Of a DNA stretch of 64,000 nt, positions 42,396 through 50,889 are shown piece after piece. Below the pieces are notes generated by a model that worked only from the letters and a program-made list of their open reading frames with translations, searched no databases and was not told the DNA's origin. The stretch is from Lichenihabitans sp033947565. GTDB lineage: Bacteria; Pseudomonadota; Alphaproteobacteria; Rhizobiales; Beijerinckiaceae. The stretch's first letter is position 1, and each line of letters opens with the position of its first letter. A program made the position numbers and the translations under genes. The DNA lies in NCBI RefSeq assembly GCF_033947565.1, contig NZ_JARPVX010000004.1:62001-126000 (forward strand). Direction: 5' to 3'.

Positions 42396-43706
42396 ATGAA
42401 CATCATCGATCGACGCCTCAATGCGAGTGGCAAAAGCCTTGCCAACCGCCAGCGCTTCCTCAGGCGGGCAAAGGCGCTGGCCCAGAAGGCCGTCCGCGAG
42501 TCCACCAAGGACCGGTCGATCAAGGACTTCGACCAGGGTGGGGAAATCCGCATCCCGGTCGACAGCCTGCGTGAACCGCGCCTGCACCGCTCGGGGCAGG
42601 GCGGCACCCGCGAGGGACTGCTGCCCGGCAACAAGAAGTTTGTGCAGGGCGACACCATTCCGAAGCCGAAGGGCGGCGGCGGGGGGCCTGGCCAGGAAGG
42701 CGGCGAGGACGGGGAGGGCGAGGACGAGTTCCGGTTCGTGCTCAGCCAGGAGGAATATCTCGATCTGTTCTTCGACGACCTGGAACTGCCCGACCTCGCC
42801 AAAAAGACCCTCGCCAAGACCGAAAGCGTCGCGCTGCATCGCGCCGGCTATTCCACCTCAGGCTCACCGGCCAACCTGTCGCTAACCCGCACCATGCGCA
42901 ACAGCTTGTCGCGGCGGGTCGCGCTCAATCGGCCGAAATCGGCCGACGTGCTGGCCATGGAGGCCGAGATCGAGGCGCTCGAGCGCAGCGGCGAGGAGCC
43001 CGGCCGGCTGATGCGGTTGCGGGCCGAACATGCGCATCTCGTATCGCGCGCCCGCCGGGTACCCTTCATCGACCCGATCGACATCCGGTTCCGCCGCTTC
43101 CAGGCGGTGCCGAAGCCCGTGGCCCAGGCGGTGATGTTCTGCCTGATGGACACCTCCGCCTCGATGACGGAGCCCATGAAGGATCTGGCGAAGCGCTTCT
43201 ACGCGCTGCTCTACATCTTCCTGAAGCGGCGTTACCGCCACGTCGAGCTCGTGTTCGTCCGACACACCCACGAGGCCGAGGAGGTGGACGAGGACACGTT
43301 CTTCCATTCGGCCGAAACGGGCGGCACCGTGGTGTCGAGCGCCCTCGCCGAGATGGTGCGGATCGCCAAGGCGCGCTTCCCGACCGAGGACTGGAACATC
43401 TACGCGGCCCAGGCATCCGACGGCGACAATTCGGCCAGCGACACGGCGCGCTGCACGACCCTGCTGCGCGAGGGTGTGCTGCCGCTCTGCCAGTATTTCG
43501 CTTATCTCGAAGTCGGTCGCGACAGCGAGGCGAGCCAGATGGGCTTCATCCCCCGTGCCACGGAACTTTGGCGCACCTACGAGGCCGTGAACGACGGCGG
43601 CGCCGATTTCGCCATGGTGAAGGTTAACCACCGCAACGAGATCTATCCCGTGTTCCGCCGCCTTTTCGAACGCAAAGGTAGCGATGCCAGGAGGCAGCCC
43701 GCATGA
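42396..43706 (+). CDS. yeaH: YeaH/YhbH family protein (DUF444)
   Basis: A 436-residue protein with a basic N-terminus, a glycine- and acid-rich linker (GGGGGPGQEGGEDGEGEDE near residue 95) and a vWA-like domain. The metal-adhesion motif reads MDTSASM with Asp252. The start at 42396 is 28 bases after prkA; the stop overlaps the spoVR start by four bases. It is thought to work with PrkA. Confidence 0.92.
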   Translation: MNIIDRRLNASGKSLANRQRFLRRAKALAQKAVRESTKDRSIKDFDQGGEIRIPVDSLREPRLHRSGQGGTREGLLPGNKKFVQGDTIPKPKGGGGGPGQEGGEDGEGEDEFRFVLSQEEYLDLFFDDLELPDLAKKTLAKTESVALHRAGYSTSGSPANLSLTRTMRNSLSRRVALNRPKSADVLAMEAEIEALERSGEEPGRLMRLRAEHAHLVSRARRVPFIDPIDIRFRRFQAVPKPVAQAVMFCLMDTSASMTEPMKDLAKRFYALLYIFLKRRYRHVELVFVRHTHEAEEVDEDTFFHSAETGGTVVSSALAEMVRIAKARFPTEDWNIYAAQASDGDNSASDTARCTTLLREGVLPLCQYFAYLEVGRDSEASQMGFIPRATELWRTYEAVNDGGADFAMVKVNHRNEIYPVFRRLFERKGSDARRQPA

Positions 43707-45259
43707 CGACCGCGATGCTTCAACGCTCGCCCTTGCTGTTCGAGGGCAGCGACTGGGACTTCCCGATGATCCAGCGCATCCACGATGCGGTGGCGACCAT
43801 CGCGCATGGCGAATTCCGGCTCGACACCTACCGGAACCAGATCGAGATCATCACCACCGAGCAGATGCTCGACGCTTATTCGAGTGTCGGCATGCCGTTG
43901 TTCTACAAGCACTGGAGCTTTGGCAAGCAATTCGCCCAGCACGAGGCCGGCTACCGGACGGGGCTGCGCGGCCTCGCCTACGAGATCGTCATCAATTCGG
44001 ACCCGTGCATCTCCTACATCATGGAGGAGAACACCGCCGTGATGCAGACGCTGGTGATCGCCCACGCGGCTTTCGGGCATAACCATTTCTTCAAGAACAA
44101 CTACCTGTTCAAGCAGTGGACCGACGCCAACGGCATCCTGGCCTATCTGGATTTTGCCAAGGGCTATGTGGCCGAATGCGAGGAGCGCTACGGGCATACG
44201 GCCGTCGAGCGCACCCTCGATGCCGCCCATGCGCTGATGTCGCACGCGGTCCACCGTTACCCGCGCAAGCGCAAGCCCGACCTCGCCTCGGAGGAGCGGC
44301 GCGAGCGGGATCGCCGCATCCACGGCGAGCAGATGTACAACGACCTGTGGCGCACCGTGCCGACCGGCGCCAAGGCGAAGCCAGGGCGCGGCGACGAGGA
44401 ACGCCGCAAGGCATTGCTCGAGCTGCCGCAGGAAAACATCCTTTATTTCCTGGAGAAGACGGCACCGCGTCTGGCGGCCTGGCAGCGCGAGATCATCCGC
44501 ATCGTCCGCCACATCGCGCAGTATTTCTACCCGCAAGGGCAGACCAAGCTGATGAACGAGGGCTGCGCCACCTATTGCCATTATCGGCTGATGGGCCGGT
44601 TGTTCGAAACCGGCCAGATCAACGAAGGCGCCTATCTCGAATTCCTGCAGTCACACACCAATGTGGTGATGCAGCCGGACTACGACGACCGGCGCTACAG
44701 CGGTATCAACCCCTACGCGCTTGGCTTTGCGATGATGCAGGACATCGAGCGCATCGTGGTCAGCCCGACCGACGAGGATCGCGCCTGGTTCCCCGACATC
44801 GCAGGCGTCGGCGAGCCCTTCGAGGTGCTGAAACACGTTTGGGCCAACTACCGGGACGAAAGTTTCGTCACCCAGTTTCTCAGCCCGCGCCTGATCCGGC
44901 AGTGGAAGCTGTTTCAGGTGGTGGATGAAGGCGACAAGGCGAAGGCCTGGCGCGTCGCCGCGATCCACGACGAGCGCGGCTACCGCGGCCTGCGGCGTGC
45001 CCTCGGGCGGCAATATGACATTTCGCACATCGACGCCGACATCCAGGTGGTGGACGTCGACCTCGGCGGCGACCGTCGCCTCAAGCTGCAACACAGCGTG
45101 CTGAACGGCCAGACGCTCGAGGCCCGCGAAGCCCGCGAGGTGATGCAGCATCTCGCCGACCTGTGGGGCTACGATGTGACCCTGGAGGAGATCGACCCGG
45201 CCACGGGCGCGGTGTTGAAGGACCACGCCGCGAGCGCCCGGCCGAACTTCTTCGGCTGA
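43703..45259 (+). CDS. SpoVR family protein
   Basis: A 518-residue SpoVR/YcgB homologue. Family landmarks are YSSVGMPLFYKHWSFGK near residue 60, HNHFFKNN near 130, NEGCATYCHYRLMGRLFETG near 290 and NPYALGFAMMQDIERI near 335. Its biochemical role is unknown; in Bacillus, SpoVR is needed for spore cortex formation, so non-sporing homologues probably act in stress. Its ATG overlaps the yeaH stop (ATGA), giving the three-gene operon. Confidence 0.94.
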   Translation: MTTAMLQRSPLLFEGSDWDFPMIQRIHDAVATIAHGEFRLDTYRNQIEIITTEQMLDAYSSVGMPLFYKHWSFGKQFAQHEAGYRTGLRGLAYEIVINSDPCISYIMEENTAVMQTLVIAHAAFGHNHFFKNNYLFKQWTDANGILAYLDFAKGYVAECEERYGHTAVERTLDAAHALMSHAVHRYPRKRKPDLASEERRERDRRIHGEQMYNDLWRTVPTGAKAKPGRGDEERRKALLELPQENILYFLEKTAPRLAAWQREIIRIVRHIAQYFYPQGQTKLMNEGCATYCHYRLMGRLFETGQINEGAYLEFLQSHTNVVMQPDYDDRRYSGINPYALGFAMMQDIERIVVSPTDEDRAWFPDIAGVGEPFEVLKHVWANYRDESFVTQFLSPRLIRQWKLFQVVDEGDKAKAWRVAAIHDERGYRGLRRALGRQYDISHIDADIQVVDVDLGGDRRLKLQHSVLNGQTLEAREAREVMQHLADLWGYDVTLEEIDPATGAVLKDHAASARPNFFG

Positions 45260-45289
45260 CGAGGTCCGTCGGCCAGGGAGCCTGTGGGG

Positions 45290-45583
45290 TCAGTCGAGGC
45301 CCTCGACGATCCGCATGTCGCGCTCGGCCGCCCCGTCGAGAGCCGCGATGGCCTTCTGGTAGGCGGGATCGGCGTAGAGCGCCTTGGCGGTCGCGAGATC
45401 GGGGAATTCGACCACGACGGTGCGCTGCAACTGCCCGCCCTCGTAGGCCTCGATCGCCATGCCGCGCACCAGGAAGCGACCGCCTGCCGCCGTGATGGCC
45501 GGGCCGGCGAGCTTCGAATAGGCGGCGAGCTTGTCCGGATCGGAGATCGCGCGGTACTGCACCACCAGATAGGCCTTCGGCAT
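45290..45583 (-). CDS. DUF1330 protein
   Basis: A 97-residue dimeric alpha-beta barrel-type protein of the DUF1330 family: MPKAYLVVQYRAISDPDKLA, RFLVRGMAIEAYEGG and VVVEFPDLATAKALY. Function unknown. The ATG at 45583 has GGGAG eight bases upstream. It begins 25 bases after xseB and may be the end of that operon. Confidence 0.86.
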   Translation of the reverse strand: MPKAYLVVQYRAISDPDKLAAYSKLAGPAITAAGGRFLVRGMAIEAYEGGQLQRTVVVEFPDLATAKALYADPAYQKAIAALDGAAERDMRIVEGLD

Positions 45584-45608
45584 AATCAAACTCCCGTGCG
45601 TGGCTCGA

Positions 45609-45878
45609 TCAGGTTTGGGGGTCGAGCGGGGCCGTGCCGGTCGGCGTGCCGTCGGCCGCCAGCGTGATCTTCTCGATCCGCATCTCGGCGGCTCGCAGCA
45701 GCGACTCGCAATGTTTGCGCAGATGCTCGCCCCGCTCGTAGATGGCGATCGAGTCTTCGAGCGTAACGTTGCCCTTCTCCAGGCGGGTCACGATGTCTTC
45801 GAGTTCCGCCATGGCCTTTTCGAACGGCAGGGTCGTCAGGTCGGGGGTGGCATCGGAAGGCTGCATGGCGAGCCTCAT
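45609..45878 (-). CDS. xseB: Exodeoxyribonuclease VII small subunit
   Basis: An 89-residue coiled-coil subunit of exonuclease VII. The diagnostic stretch is FEKAMAELEDIVTRLEKGNV then LEDSIAIYERGEHLRKHCE, with the tail AEMRIEKI. The start is ATG 45878, overlapping the phosphatase stop, or an internal ATG at 45866. The large subunit xseA is not in this window. Confidence 0.92.
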   Translation of the reverse strand: MRLAMQPSDATPDLTTLPFEKAMAELEDIVTRLEKGNVTLEDSIAIYERGEHLRKHCESLLRAAEMRIEKITLAADGTPTGTAPLDPQT

Positions 45879-46435
45879 GCCGGCATTGGCGGGCGCCCGT
45901 CAAGCGCGCCGGTCGCGGGCGCATCCTCGAGGTCGAGCGCAAAGCAGGTGCCTTCGAAGCACTCGGCGCCGCGTCCGATGGCGGCCACGGCCTCCACCAT
46001 GCGGCCATTTCGTCGGAGTGCGGCATCGGCAAGCGCCACGAGGTGCCGATTCGGCGTCGCGGTGGGCGAGGCTGCCCGCAGGCGACGCGCATGCGTGTCC
46101 TCGGTCACGTCGGGCACCAGACAACAGAGCGCGATGAAGGCCGCCGCGGTGGAGCGGCTGACCCCGGCATAACAATGGATCAGCATCGGTTCGGCCCGGT
46201 CCCAACACGCCAGAAACGCCAGCAGATCGTCGATGTGGCGTTGTTCGGCCAGCACATAGCTCGGGGTGGCCTGCACGATGTCGGACAGCGCGAGATGCAG
46301 CCGCCGCTCCGGTGCGACCCCCGGGAAGGCAGGGACGCGGTGTGGCAGGACCAGAAGCGACACGGCCCAGCCCGCCCGCGAAGCGGCCAGCACTGCGTCG
46401 ACATGCGCCAGGGGGCAGACGTGGATCTGGCTCAT
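45875..46435 (-). CDS. Dual-specificity-type tyrosine phosphatase
   Basis: A 186-residue protein with the Cys-x5-Arg phosphatase loop in HCYAGVSRSTAAAF near residue 90 and an upstream general-acid region (HIDDLLAFLACWD). Similar proteins are found next to xseB in alphaproteobacteria, with unknown substrate. It overlaps both neighbours by four bases, as ATGA, so production is probably coupled. Confidence 0.85.
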   Translation of the reverse strand: MSQIHVCPLAHVDAVLAASRAGWAVSLLVLPHRVPAFPGVAPERRLHLALSDIVQATPSYVLAEQRHIDDLLAFLACWDRAEPMLIHCYAGVSRSTAAAFIALCCLVPDVTEDTHARRLRAASPTATPNRHLVALADAALRRNGRMVEAVAAIGRGAECFEGTCFALDLEDAPATGALDGRPPMPA

Positions 46436-47046
46436 CGACGCTCGATCACATTGGATTTGGACAAGGCCGCGAACCGCGCCAGGAATGCGCTTTGGGCACG
46501 GTCGGCCGGCCAGGGTTCGAGCGCGTCGGCTTCGAGCGGGGCCGCCGAAAATGGAGGTCCGAAGAACGCCGTCGCCTCGTCGTCCGCGAAGCCCGCGAGG
46601 GCGGTGGCCTCCATGCGGGCCACGGCTTGGTCGGCCCGCTTAATGATCTCGGCCGCAGCCGCAGCCGCGGCCGCGATGCCGAAGCGGGCCTGGATGGCCC
46701 CGAGCACACGATGCTCCACGGCCTTGTAGTCGTTGCCGAGCGCCGCCTTGAAGGGTGAGATGAGGTCGCCCACCACATATTCGGCCGCGTCATGCAGCAG
46801 GGCGGCCAACCGCTCGGCCGCCGGCGCATCGGGCGACCCGATGGCGAACACCCGCTCGACCAGCAACGAATGCTGCGCCACGGAGAACACATGGGCGCCG
46901 AGCGTCTGCCCGTTCCAGCGGGCCACGCGGGCTAGACCATGCGCCACGTCGGCGATCGCGATGTCGTCGGGGCTCGGCGCCAGCAGGTCGAGGCGGCGGC
47001 CGGACAACATGCGCTGCCAGGCGCGCGGCGGGGTTGCCGCACTCAT
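46432..47046 (-). CDS. HD-domain hydrolase (YfbR-like)
   Basis: A 204-residue metal-dependent phosphohydrolase. The HD motif is LAALLHDAAEYVVGDLISPFK (split here for reading: LLHDAAEY near residue 80), with a preceding AQHSLLVE His near residue 58. This resembles dNMP 5'-nucleotidases of the YfbR group. The ATG at 47046 overlaps the tag stop as ATGA; the longer frame lies out of frame within tag. The context with DNA-repair and exonuclease genes suggests nucleotide clean-up. Confidence 0.85.
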   Translation of the reverse strand: MSAATPPRAWQRMLSGRRLDLLAPSPDDIAIADVAHGLARVARWNGQTLGAHVFSVAQHSLLVERVFAIGSPDAPAAERLAALLHDAAEYVVGDLISPFKAALGNDYKAVEHRVLGAIQARFGIAAAAAAAAEIIKRADQAVARMEATALAGFADDEATAFFGPPFSAAPLEADALEPWPADRAQSAFLARFAALSKSNVIERR

Positions 47047-47684
47047 GGGCGTCCCTCCGGCTGCGGCCCGCAGGCCGCATGGCGGAAGCAGCCGACCAGA
47101 TGGTCGTTCACCATGCCGACCGCCTCCATGAAGGCGTAAAGGATGGTCGGGCCGCAGAACCCGAGGCCGTTGCCGCGAAGGTGGGCCGCCATGGCGCGGG
47201 ACGCGGCGGTCTCGGTCGGCACATCGGCGGCGCTCGCAAAGGCGTTCTGCACCGGGACGCCGCCGACGAAGCTCCATAACAGGGCCGAGAAGCCGCCGCG
47301 CTCTTGTTCCGCCAACCAGAACCGGGCCGTGGCGATCGTATTGACGATCTTGGCCCGGTTTCGGACGATCCCGGCATCGGCCATCAGCCGCGCCACATCG
47401 GCCTCGCCGTAGCGGGCGATGCGAGCCGGCTCGAAGCCGTCGAAGGCGCGCCGGAACGCGTCGCGCTTGCGCAGAATGGTGATCCAGGACAGCCCGGCCT
47501 GGAAGCCGTCGAGGATCAGCTTTTCGAAGAGCGCACGGTCGTCCCACTCGGGCACGCCCCATTCGGCGTCGTGGTAGCCGACATAAAGCGGGTCATACCC
47601 GGCCCAGCCGCAGCGCAGGCAGCCGTCTTCGTGGCGCACCGGCGTCGTGGGGCGTGGGGGGGGTCGGGACGGGGCAGCGGCCAT
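47043..47684 (-). CDS. tag: DNA-3-methyladenine glycosylase I
   Basis: Excises 3-methyladenine from alkylated DNA. The 213-residue protein has the zinc site start CLRCGWAG, YHDAEWGVPEWDDRALFEKL near residue 37, ILDGFQAGLSWITIL near 57 and the C-terminal MVNDHLVGCFRH with the further zinc ligands. It heads the overlapping chain tag, HD hydrolase, phosphatase, xseB. Confidence 0.95.
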   Translation of the reverse strand: MAAAPSRPPPRPTTPVRHEDGCLRCGWAGYDPLYVGYHDAEWGVPEWDDRALFEKLILDGFQAGLSWITILRKRDAFRRAFDGFEPARIARYGEADVARLMADAGIVRNRAKIVNTIATARFWLAEQERGGFSALLWSFVGGVPVQNAFASAADVPTETAASRAMAAHLRGNGLGFCGPTILYAFMEAVGMVNDHLVGCFRHAACGPQPEGRP

Positions 47685-47774
47685 GCCGATCTTTTAGCTG
47701 CTCCGGATTGGTTTCTGAACCCGCGATCGCGGCGGGCTTTCGGTCACTGAGTTCTGGTTGGGCTCAAGGCGGCT

Positions 47775-48833
47775 TCAGATCTCGCGAACGACGTTCCGGA
47801 AGGCATCAACCAACGCGCCATCGAGTTTCGGCCCGAGCGACGTCAGATAGGCCGTGGCCGCCCTGGTGCTGACGGCCGCCTTGTAGGGCCGGCGTTCGAT
47901 CAGGGCCGCGTAGATGTCGCAGATGGTGACCATGCGGACGAAGCGCGACACCTGGGTGCCGGCCTGACGGTCGGGATATCCGGACCCGTCGAGAAACTCG
48001 TGGTGGTGGCGCACGATATCCAGGATCGCCGGGTGATAGCCCTGCTGGCTTTCCAGCAGGGCATGGCCCAAGGCCGCATGCGACCGCACCAGCGCCATTT
48101 CGGCGAGCGTCAGCGGCGTGGTCTTGTTGAGAACAGTCCGCGGAATGCGGGACTTGCCGATGTCATGCACGAGAGCCGCCTGCGACAGCAGGTGCTGTGC
48201 CTTGGGCGGCAGGCCGAGTTCGATCGCAAAGGCGGCCACGAGGCCCGCAACAAGCAAGCAGTGCTGATAGGTGACGTCGTCGTGGGTCCACACCACATCG
48301 AGCCACGCCTTGATCCTGACCTGCTCGATGGCGGTCAGAAGAATGCCGCCCGCCTCCTCGACCATCGCGGGTGCGATTACCTGACGCTCGGCGCGTTTGC
48401 CGATGACCGCGCCAAGCACCGTCTCGATCAGGCAGACGCTGGCGGCGGCCTCGCCGACCGGCCTCGGACCAACTGCCATCTGTGGCCGCGTCGGCATGAG
48501 CGCCCGCACGGCCCGGATCAGCGTGGCGGGATCGACCTGCACCGGCATGGTGGTGGTCGCCCCCGCCATCGTGGCCTGTGCCTGCGTAAGATGGCTCGGG
48601 TCGCGCAGGAGGCCCAGCACCGGCACATCGACTGTAAGGGCGAGCCGCGCCAGGGCGAGCCGCGTCGCCTCGACGGAGGCGGTCGAGTCGAAAGCCACGT
48701 CGCAGATGACGAGCCGGGGTTCCACCCGGGGGATCTCGCTCAGCGCGAGCGGCAGAACGGTGCAAGGCGCGACCTCGGCGAGGATGCGCTGCAATCGTCG
48801 TGCTTCGCCGAGTCGATCCGTCAGAAGGAACAA
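47775..48833 (-). CDS. HD-GYP domain protein with degenerate receiver
   Basis: A 352-residue c-di-GMP phosphodiesterase-type protein. The N-terminal part (about 1-115) is a receiver-like domain with a possible phospho-Asp in VICDVAFD near residue 46. The C-terminal HD-GYP domain has ALVHDIGKSRIP near 212, HAALGHALL near 240 and HHHEFLDGSGYPD near 265. The start is TTG 48833, just downstream of an in-frame stop and without a clear ribosome site, so it is uncertain. It probably degrades c-di-GMP. Confidence 0.85.
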   Translation of the reverse strand: MFLLTDRLGEARRLQRILAEVAPCTVLPLALSEIPRVEPRLVICDVAFDSTASVEATRLALARLALTVDVPVLGLLRDPSHLTQAQATMAGATTTMPVQVDPATLIRAVRALMPTRPQMAVGPRPVGEAAASVCLIETVLGAVIGKRAERQVIAPAMVEEAGGILLTAIEQVRIKAWLDVVWTHDDVTYQHCLLVAGLVAAFAIELGLPPKAQHLLSQAALVHDIGKSRIPRTVLNKTTPLTLAEMALVRSHAALGHALLESQQGYHPAILDIVRHHHEFLDGSGYPDRQAGTQVSRFVRMVTICDIYAALIERRPYKAAVSTRAATAYLTSLGPKLDGALVDAFRNVVREI

Positions 48834-48930
48834 GTCTCAGGGGCTCGCAAGTCAATCGGACTACCGAGCCGGATATATCGGGCAGTTCTTTCCAGGAGCT
48901 TGATCGAACTGACGCTACGTCATCGCCGCT

Positions 48931-49875
48931 TCACGGAGCCAAACCGAGCCCGTCAGATGGTCGCGACGCCCCGATTGGCGACGCCGCAGAAGGGTGAAGA
49001 AGCTGGTGGTGCGGCCGGAGCAGGAAGCGGCGTGCCACCGCGCCATAACCGTCGTACACGAGGCCGCCGTTCTCGGCCACGAGCCGGCTTCGGTTCTCGC
49101 GGTACCAGCGCGGCAGCTCGTACCACGGCATGCAGGGGCGCTCGTGGTGAGCGGCGTGCAGGTTGTTGAACAAGAACAGGGGGCCGAAGAACCAGGCGTT
49201 TTCCACGATGGCCGTGCGCTCGTGGACGGCATCCTGAGCGCGGTGCTCGGCAAAGGAGCGCAACAGGAGGATCGACGTGCCGCCATAGACCGCTGCCACA
49301 TAGGCGAACGGGTTCACATGGCAGAGGCCGAACAGCCAGATCGACAGGGCCAAGGAGGCGACTGCGTGCGAGCGCCAGATGCGGCGCCTCAGCCGATCGC
49401 CACCCCGCATCGCCCGGACCTCCGAACCGATGTAGCGCGACACGTTCCACAGCGGTCCGAGCAGCAGCCGACCGGCCAGGGTGCTATGGACGTGAACCCA
49501 CAGGCGACCCACCGGGCCGAGCGCCTGCCATTGCGCGGGCGTCCAATAATAGCTTTCCGGATCGTCGAGCGGATCCGTCAGGCTGTCGTCGCGATGATGC
49601 AGCAGGTGAGAGATCCGGTAGGATTCGAAGGGCAGCCACAGCGCCAGCGGTACATTGCCGAGCGCCCGGTTGACCTTGCGCCATGGGGTGGGGTGTCCGT
49701 GGATGAATTCGTGCTGCAACGACGAGTGCCACGCGATCAGCAGCGCCAGAGCCGGAATGATCACACCGGCCGGCAACGAAGCTGACCACCAGGTCAGCCC
49801 GACGAAGCCCCCATACAGGAGCGCGCAAAGAGCGATCGAGGGCCATTCCAGCGACTTGGTCCGGTGGCGGGTCAT
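48931..49875 (-). CDS. Fatty acid desaturase
   Basis: A 314-residue membrane-bound di-iron desaturase. Three His boxes are visible: QHEFIHGHP near residue 54, HLLHHRDD near 90, and HAAHHERP near 238. About four membrane segments flank them. It resembles bacterial fatty acid or carotenoid-type desaturases, so the substrate (acyl chain, carotenoid or alkane) is open. No redox partner gene lies nearby. Confidence 0.88.
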   Translation of the reverse strand: MTRHRTKSLEWPSIALCALLYGGFVGLTWWSASLPAGVIIPALALLIAWHSSLQHEFIHGHPTPWRKVNRALGNVPLALWLPFESYRISHLLHHRDDSLTDPLDDPESYYWTPAQWQALGPVGRLWVHVHSTLAGRLLLGPLWNVSRYIGSEVRAMRGGDRLRRRIWRSHAVASLALSIWLFGLCHVNPFAYVAAVYGGTSILLLRSFAEHRAQDAVHERTAIVENAWFFGPLFLFNNLHAAHHERPCMPWYELPRWYRENRSRLVAENGGLVYDGYGAVARRFLLRPHHQLLHPSAASPIGASRPSDGLGLAP

Positions 49876-50022
49876 AGCGATCTCGCGGCCAGCACGGTGA
49901 TTCGTGCCTGCTCGATCTGAGGCAACCCGGTGACGCGACTCAACGCGATGCTTGTCGCATAAATCCCGATCTGTTTACGATCATCACGATCCGCGACACT
50001 TTACATTTGATGCCACGGTGCG

Positions 50023-50871
50023 ATGACGAAAACCCACACTGCCGTCGTGTTTCGGCGCCGCCTGGAAGAGGTGTTGGCGCGCTCGCCCCGATCGGCCTCG
50101 GCTTTTGCGCAGCAGGCCGGCATCGATCGATCGACCCTGGCGCAACTGCTCACCGCCGACGAGCCCCGCCTGCCGCGTGCGGAAACCCTGGTGGCCGTGG
50201 CGCGGCAGGCCCGGGTTTCGGTCGACTGGCTTCTCGGCCTCAGTCAGCGCGAGGAAACCGGTGCCGAGATCATCGGCGCCTTGTTGCAGGTCGAGGAACC
50301 GGGCCAGGGTCCGGTGGACGATCACTTCATGGCCTGGCTGAAGGAAGCGGAAGGGTTCCGTGTCCGCACCGTGCCGGTGGCGCTGCCCGACTTCCTGAAG
50401 ACCGAGGCGCTGTTGCGCTTCGAATACCGCCGCACCTTCGAGGGCGCCTCTGCGGTGCAACTTGCGGCCGTGCAGGCGCGGCTCGACTTCATGTGCAACC
50501 CGGACAGCAACGTCGAGGTGGGGCTTGCGCTGCAATCGTTGCAGATGCTGGCCCGGGGGGAAGAGCGCTGGGCGGGGTTCCCGGCTGGGGCACGCCGCGA
50601 ACAGATCGCCCACATGAGCCGCATCTACGCCGCGTCCTACCCAAGCCTGCGGCTCTACCTCTACGACCTGCGCGAGGTGTATTCGGTGCCGTTCACGGTA
50701 TTCGGCGCCAAGCGGGCGGTGGTGTTCCTCGGGCCGAGCTATTTCGTGATGAACGGCGCCGACCACATCCGCATGTTCGCCCGCCGCTTCGACGACCTGA
50801 TCCGCCATGCAGTGGTGCAACCGCACGAGGTCGGTCGCACCCTTGAGGCGCTGACCGGGCTGGTGTCCTGA
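50023..50871 (+). CDS. XRE-family regulator with C-terminal effector-like domain
   Basis: A 282-residue protein with an N-terminal helix-turn-helix (residues about 20-70: SASAFAQQAGIDRSTLAQLL) and a C-terminal half that shares a recurring pattern in rhizobial transcriptional regulators (SRIYAASYPSLRLYLYDL, VVFLGPSYFVMN). The ligand and targets are unknown. It is divergent from the desaturase gene across 147 bases and may regulate it. The stop lies 18 bases before that of hisD. Confidence 0.82.
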   Translation: MTKTHTAVVFRRRLEEVLARSPRSASAFAQQAGIDRSTLAQLLTADEPRLPRAETLVAVARQARVSVDWLLGLSQREETGAEIIGALLQVEEPGQGPVDDHFMAWLKEAEGFRVRTVPVALPDFLKTEALLRFEYRRTFEGASAVQLAAVQARLDFMCNPDSNVEVGLALQSLQMLARGEERWAGFPAGARREQIAHMSRIYAASYPSLRLYLYDLREVYSVPFTVFGAKRAVVFLGPSYFVMNGADHIRMFARRFDDLIRHAVVQPHEVGRTLEALTGLVS

Positions 50872-50889
50872 GCCGACGCCGAGACGGTT

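Noticed and set aside
40757..42817. Minus-strand frame of about 690 codons opposite prkA and yeaH
   Set aside because: Antisense to strongly conserved genes; composition typical of shadow frames.
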